The notes beneath the pieces were generated by a model, which made no database searches, was not told the DNA's origin, and saw only the letters and a program-made list of their open reading frames with translations. Both the position numbers and the translations under genes were made by a program. A stretch of DNA of 10,418 nucleotides, taken from positions 1-10,418 of the forward strand of contig JAURXE010000363.1 in the NCBI GenBank assembly GCA_030654635.1, given 5' to 3'. This stretch comes from Pseudomonas sp. (GTDB lineage: Bacteria; Pseudomonadota; Gammaproteobacteria; Pseudomonadales; Pseudomonadaceae). Positions 6,128-10,418 of this stretch are shown piece after piece. Numbering within the stretch: position 1 is the first letter of the stretch; every line of letters starts with the position of its first letter.

Positions 6128-6937
6128 ATGAGCGCCGAGAGTGTCAATGCAGTCGAGCTGAGAGGGGTTACCTTTCTGCGCGGTGCGCGCAAGATCTTCG
6201 ATAACGTCGATATCTTCATTCCTCGCGGTAAGGTCACCGGCATCATGGGGCCTTCCGGTTGCGGTAAAACCACCCTGTTGCACCTGATTGCTGCGCAGCT
6301 AAAGCCCGCCAGCGGAGAGATTCTGGTCGCCGGAAAAAACCTGCCGACGTTGTCGCGGGCCGAGCTATTTGATATGCGCAAGCAAATGGGTGTGCTGTTT
6401 CAGAGCGGTGCACTGTTTACTGACTTGGATGTGTTCGAGAACGTGGCCTTTCCGTTGCGGGTACACACCAAGCTGCCGGAAGAGATGATTCGCGACATCG
6501 TATTAATGAAGCTGCAGGCCGTTGGTTTGCGCGGTGCTCTGTACTTGATGCCAGATGAGCTGTCGGGCGGCATGAAGCGCCGTGTGGCATTGGCGCGGGC
6601 GATAGCCTTGGATCCGCAGATTTTGATGTATGACGAGCCTTTTGTTGGTCAAGACCCGATCGCCATGGGCGTGTTGGTGCGCTTGATTCGCCTGCTCAAT
6701 GACGCCTTGGGGATTACTAGTATTGTGGTCTCCCACGACCTGACGGAAACCGCCAGTATCGCCGATTATCTGTATGTGGTCGGCGATACGCAGGTGTTGG
6801 GTCACGGCACTCCGGACGAACTGATGAACTCTGATAACCCGCGAATCCGTCAATTTATGAAAGGTGAGCCGGATGGCCCGGTGCCCTTTCATTATCCTGC
6901 CAGTGATTACCGTGACGATCTTCTGGGAGGGCATTGA
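6128..6937 (+). CDS. mlaF: Phospholipid transport ABC ATPase MlaF (Ttg2A)
   Basis: A 269-residue ABC ATPase. Walker A GPSGCGKT is at 41-48, Q-loop Gln92 lies in LFQSGALF, the signature LSGGM is at 145-149, Walker B ILMYDE at 165-170, and switch His203 in VVSHDL. The LFQSGALFTDL and LSGGMKRR stretches are typical of MlaF/Ttg2A proteins that pair with MlaE permeases. The MlaFEDB complex in the inner membrane exchanges phospholipids with MlaC and maintains outer-membrane lipid asymmetry. In Pseudomonas the locus was first described as ttg2, through toluene tolerance. AAGGAG five bases upstream fixes the start. It is the first gene of mlaFEDCB, and its stop overlaps the mlaE start as TGATG. Confidence 0.97.
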   Translation: MSAESVNAVELRGVTFLRGARKIFDNVDIFIPRGKVTGIMGPSGCGKTTLLHLIAAQLKPASGEILVAGKNLPTLSRAELFDMRKQMGVLFQSGALFTDLDVFENVAFPLRVHTKLPEEMIRDIVLMKLQAVGLRGALYLMPDELSGGMKRRVALARAIALDPQILMYDEPFVGQDPIAMGVLVRLIRLLNDALGITSIVVSHDLTETASIADYLYVVGDTQVLGHGTPDELMNSDNPRIRQFMKGEPDGPVPFHYPASDYRDDLLGGH

Positions 6938-7734
6938 TGCGCCAGATTTCAATGCTTGACCGGCTTGCGCTGTTTGGTCGCTCAGGCCTTGCGGTGCTCG
7001 AGGCTCTGGGGCGCTCGACGCTGTTTTTGTTGCACGTATTGTTGGGGCGAAATGGCGTAGGCAACGGCTTTCAGCTGCTGATCAAACAGCTGTATTCGGT
7101 GGGCGTGCTGTCGCTGGCGATTATTGTCGTGTCGGGTTTGTTTATTGGCATGGTGCTGGCGTTACAGGGGTTCAATATCCTGGTCTCTTACGGTTCCGAG
7201 CAGGCGGTCGGGCAGATGGTGGCCTTGACCCTGTTACGTGAGCTGGGTCCGGTGGTCACTGGTTTGCTGTTTGCCGGTCGTGCCGGTTCGGCTTTAACCG
7301 CCGAAATTGGCAATATGAAGTCCACCGAGCAGCTGTCCAGTCTGGAAATGATCGGTGTTGATCCGCTCAAGTACATCATCGCGCCGCGTTTGTGGGCGGG
7401 CTTTATTTCGATGCCGTTGCTGGCGATGATCTTTAGCGTGGTCGGTATCTGGGGTGGTGCCATGGTTGCAGTTGACTGGCTGGGCGTTTACGAAGGTTCG
7501 TTCTGGGGCAACATGCAAAACAGCGTGAACTTTCAGGACGACGTACTCAATGGCGTGATCAAAAGCATCGTGTTTGCCTTTGTAATCACCTGGATTGCCG
7601 TGTTTCAAGGGTATGACTGCGAGCCGACCTCTGAAGGTATTGGCCGCGCGACGACTAAAACCGTGGTTTATGCCTCTCTTGCTGTGTTGGGCCTGGACTT
7701 TATTTTGACTGCCTTGATGTTTGGAGACTTCTGA
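6937..7734 (+). CDS. mlaE: Phospholipid transport permease MlaE (Ttg2B)
   Basis: A 265-residue integral membrane protein of the MlaE/YrbE family. An amphipathic N-terminal region (LDRLALFGRSGLAVLEALGRS) is followed by hydrophobic segments such as SVGVLSLAIIVVSGLFIGMVLAL's core and the C-terminal VYASLAVLGLDFILTALMF. The conserved central block RELGPVVTGLLFAGRAGSA is a hallmark of the family. Two MlaE copies form the membrane core between MlaF ATPases and the MlaD ring. The ATG at 6937 is preferred over the TTG one codon earlier: it makes a TGATG overlap with mlaF and has GGGAGG at 6925-6930 six bases upstream. Its own stop overlaps mlaD in the same way. Confidence 0.95.
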   Translation: MRQISMLDRLALFGRSGLAVLEALGRSTLFLLHVLLGRNGVGNGFQLLIKQLYSVGVLSLAIIVVSGLFIGMVLALQGFNILVSYGSEQAVGQMVALTLLRELGPVVTGLLFAGRAGSALTAEIGNMKSTEQLSSLEMIGVDPLKYIIAPRLWAGFISMPLLAMIFSVVGIWGGAMVAVDWLGVYEGSFWGNMQNSVNFQDDVLNGVIKSIVFAFVITWIAVFQGYDCEPTSEGIGRATTKTVVYASLAVLGLDFILTALMFGDF

Positions 7735-8201
7735 TGCAAACCCGCACCATGGAAATAGGTGTTGGCCTGTTCCTCTTGGCAGGACTTCTGGCTTTGTTGT
7801 TACTGGCTCTGCGTGTGAGCGGTCTGTCCGTTGCGGACAGCGCCGATACCTATAAGCTTTATGCCAATTTTGACAATGTGGCCGGGCTCACAGTGCGCGC
7901 CAAAGTCACCATGGCGGGCGTCACTATTGGCAAGGTCAGCGCCATTGATCTGGATCGCGATAGCTATACCGGTCGGGTCACCATGGATCTGCAAAAACGC
8001 GTCGACAACTTGCCGGAAGACTCTACCGCCTCGATCCTGACCGCAGGACTGCTCGGCGAGAAGTACATCGGCATCAGCGTGGGGGGCGACGAAGCCCTGC
8101 TCAAAGAGGGTGGCGTGATTCACGACACTCAATCGGCGCTAGTGCTGGAAGATTTGATCGGTAAGTTTTTGCTCAATACAGTTAACAAGGACAGTAAGTG
8201 A
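7734..8201 (+). CDS. mlaD: MCE-domain phospholipid transport protein MlaD (Ttg2C)
   Basis: A 155-residue protein with one N-terminal membrane helix (about 8-26) and a single periplasmic MCE domain (about 39-116). The domain shows YANFDNVAGLTVRAKVTMAGVTIG and the pore-loop segment TAGLLGEKYIGI. The paired leucines of that loop are Leu106-Leu107, the same position as the functionally important pair in E. coli MlaD. MlaD forms a hexameric ring on the MlaFEB core that guides lipid to or from MlaC. It is shorter at the C-terminus than the 183-residue E. coli protein, which I take as normal for pseudomonads. It is coupled to mlaE and mlaC through TGATG overlaps. Confidence 0.96.
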   Translation: MQTRTMEIGVGLFLLAGLLALLLLALRVSGLSVADSADTYKLYANFDNVAGLTVRAKVTMAGVTIGKVSAIDLDRDSYTGRVTMDLQKRVDNLPEDSTASILTAGLLGEKYIGISVGGDEALLKEGGVIHDTQSALVLEDLIGKFLLNTVNKDSK

Positions 8202-8857
8202 TGAGGGGCTTCGGCATGGCTGGTTTTTTACGTCGTGGTTTATTGGTGTTGTTGGCCAGCTTGCCGTTGCTGGCCAGTGCGGCGCCGACTGCGCAGCAAG
8301 TGGTGCAGCATACGGTTGATCAGTTATTGGGCGATTTGAAAGCCAATAAAGCGGCTTATCAGGCTGATCCAAAGACTTTTTATGCGGCTCTGGATCGCAC
8401 TCTGGGTCCGGTGGTGGACGCGGATGGTATTTCGCGCAGCATCATGACGGTCAAGTATTCGCGCGGCGCCACCCCTGAGCAGATGCAGCGCTTTCAGGAT
8501 AATTTCAAGCTTAGCCTGATGCAGTTCTATGGCAATGCGCTGCTGGAATACGACAACCAAGAAATTCGCGTATTACCGGCCAAGATCGAAGACGCCGAGC
8601 GCGCGAGCGTCGGCATGGAGTTTAAAGACAATAAGGGCACTATTTATCCGGTGTCTTACACTATGGTTAACCTCAAAGGTCAGTGGAAGCTGCGCAATCT
8701 GATTATTAACGGCATTAATATCGGCAAGCTGTTCCGCGACCAGTTTGCCGAAACCATGCAGAAGAACGGCAATAACCTCGATAAGGCTATCGATGGCTGG
8801 GCAGATATTGTCGCCAAGGCCAAGTCGACCGCCAATCAGCAAGGCAGCGGTACATGA
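8201..8857 (+). CDS. mlaC: Periplasmic phospholipid-binding protein MlaC (Ttg2D)
   Basis: A 218-residue Tol-Ttg2/MlaC-family protein. The signal peptide comprises MRGFGMAGFLRR, a hydrophobic core and an ASA cleavage motif at about residue 27, before APTAQQVVQHTVDQLL. Mature features include YQADPKTFYAALDRTLGPVV, the YSRGATPEQMQRFQDNF segment and the RNLIINGINIGKLFRDQF motif, typical of MlaC. It shuttles phospholipid between the outer-membrane MlaA-porin complex and MlaFEDB; Pseudomonas homologues can bind more than one lipid. The ATG at 8201 overlaps the mlaD stop (TGATG). A GTG one codon earlier is possible but less likely. The Shine-Dalgarno is modest (AAGGA), consistent with coupling. Confidence 0.95.
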   Translation: MRGFGMAGFLRRGLLVLLASLPLLASAAPTAQQVVQHTVDQLLGDLKANKAAYQADPKTFYAALDRTLGPVVDADGISRSIMTVKYSRGATPEQMQRFQDNFKLSLMQFYGNALLEYDNQEIRVLPAKIEDAERASVGMEFKDNKGTIYPVSYTMVNLKGQWKLRNLIINGINIGKLFRDQFAETMQKNGNNLDKAIDGWADIVAKAKSTANQQGSGT

Positions 8858-9162
8858 GCGAAGCCAGTATTCGCCAGGGTGCTGCCGGCGAGTTGCTGCT
8901 GGTCGGGGTGCTCGACTACCGCACCGGCCCGGCCTTGCGTGAGGCCGGTCGCGAGTTGATCAGTCAAAATCCCGCGACGGCGCTGAGCCTGAGCTGCGCC
9001 CAGGTAGAGAAATCCAGCAGTGTCGGCTTGTCGTTGTTGCTGGCTTTTATGCGTGACGCCCAGGCCGCCAATAAATCCCTGGTGCTGCGTGATTTGCCCG
9101 ATGACATGCGTGAAATCGCCCAGGTTTCCGGCCTGCTTGAGTTGTTGCCGCTGCAGCTTTGA
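8854..9162 (+). CDS. mlaB: STAS-domain protein MlaB of the Mla transporter
   Basis: A 102-residue single STAS domain, starting four bases inside mlaC (ATGA). MlaB binds MlaF on the cytoplasmic side and is needed for assembly and ATPase activity of MlaFEDB. The STAS strand-loop-helix is visible as ALSLSCAQVEKSSSVGLSLLLAFMRDA. Where E. coli MlaB and many STAS proteins have an Asp-Thr/Ser pair before the Gly-Leu, this protein reads SSSVGL, so the Asp is replaced by Ser55 and the hydroxyl residue is Ser56. This may be usual for the genus. As the last gene before a terminator-like structure, it closes the operon. Confidence 0.9.
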   Translation: MSEASIRQGAAGELLLVGVLDYRTGPALREAGRELISQNPATALSLSCAQVEKSSSVGLSLLLAFMRDAQAANKSLVLRDLPDDMREIAQVSGLLELLPLQL

Positions 9163-9175
9163 GTTGTTGATTATG

Positions 9176-9227
9176 GCCCTTCAGTCAGCGACCCCTGCTT
9201 CGGGGTTCGCAGGCCGGGGGCTTTTTT
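9176..9227 (+). terminator. Rho-independent terminator candidate after mlaB
   Basis: A hairpin at 9188-9210 (GCGACCCC against GGGGTTCGC, eight pairs with one bulge) is enclosed by GCCC (9176-9179) and GGGC (9218-9221). Six T residues at 9222-9227 follow directly. An alternative stem, CCCCTGC (9192-9198) with GCAGG-CC-GG (9209-9217), cannot coexist with the first hairpin. The position just after mlaB fits operon termination, though partial read-through into ibaG-murA is possible. Confidence 0.6.
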
Positions 9228-9234
9228 GTATGAT
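9206..9234 (+). promoter_or_regulatory. Candidate promoter for ibaG-murA
   Basis: TTCGCA at 9206-9211 (four of six matches to TTGACA) and TATGAT at 9229-9234 (five of six to TATAAT) are spaced by 17 bases. The -35 lies within the terminator hairpin and the -10 just after its T-run. The predicted RNA would start near 9241, at a small CCCGT/ACGGG hairpin (9241-9255), and lead into ibaG about 30 bases on. It is based on hexamer matches only. Confidence 0.4.
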
Positions 9235-9273
9235 GGCCGCCCCGTAAGTGACGGGCGCCGATAGAGGTTGTGT

Positions 9274-10418
<1,145 letters not shown>

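Noticed and set aside
7824..7840. CTGTCCG-TTG-CGGACAG inverted repeat in mlaD
   Set aside because: A 7-bp stem with a 3-base loop is expected several times in 10 kb by chance and it lies inside coding sequence with no regulatory context.
9188..9215. GGGGTTCGCAGGCC resembles a tRNA T-arm
   Set aside because: No acceptor stem, anticodon arm or CCA context; better explained as part of the mlaB terminator hairpin.

Overview
The window is a compact, conserved chromosomal segment from a gammaproteobacterium, most likely a Pseudomonadaceae member (Pseudomonas or a close relative). The gene order kdsD-kdsC-lptC-lptA-lptB-rpoN-hpf-ptsN-rapZ, divergent from mlaFEDCB-ibaG-murA, is the arrangement I know from Pseudomonas. 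The protein sequences (short HPF, 499-residue RpoN, 155-residue MlaD) fit as well. No mobile element, CRISPR array, tRNA, rRNA or foreign cargo is visible. I found no undescribed multi-gene system.

Left half, minus strand, from about 5898 down to 1. First comes lipopolysaccharide supply and export: kdsD and kdsC make Kdo, and lptC, lptA and lptB export LPS. Then come rpoN (sigma-54), hpf (ribosome hibernation), ptsN (EIIA-Ntr) and the first 14 codons of rapZ. Neighbouring genes from kdsD to lptB share or nearly share stop and start codons. A 142-bp gap before rpoN holds a TATAAT box and two inverted repeats, so rpoN probably also has its own promoter.

Middle, 5899-6127. This divergent control region has a recognisable -10/-35 pair on each strand and a perfect 14-bp palindrome between them. 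The palindrome shares the core GCAATTGC with a second perfect 14-bp palindrome in the rpoN leader.

Right half, plus strand. The mlaFEDCB operon encodes the ABC system for retrograde phospholipid transport that keeps the outer membrane asymmetric. All of its junctions are TGATG or ATGA overlaps. A terminator-like hairpin follows mlaB, then ibaG (BolA family) and murA. In this sequence murA is interrupted by an in-frame TAA at codon 271. The MurA reading frame continues intact beyond it to the window end. This is the most striking anomaly here, because MurA is normally essential.

Together the genes form an envelope-biogenesis locus (LPS synthesis and export, phospholipid trafficking, first committed step of peptidoglycan) joined to a nitrogen, sigma-54 and PTS-Ntr regulatory cluster.
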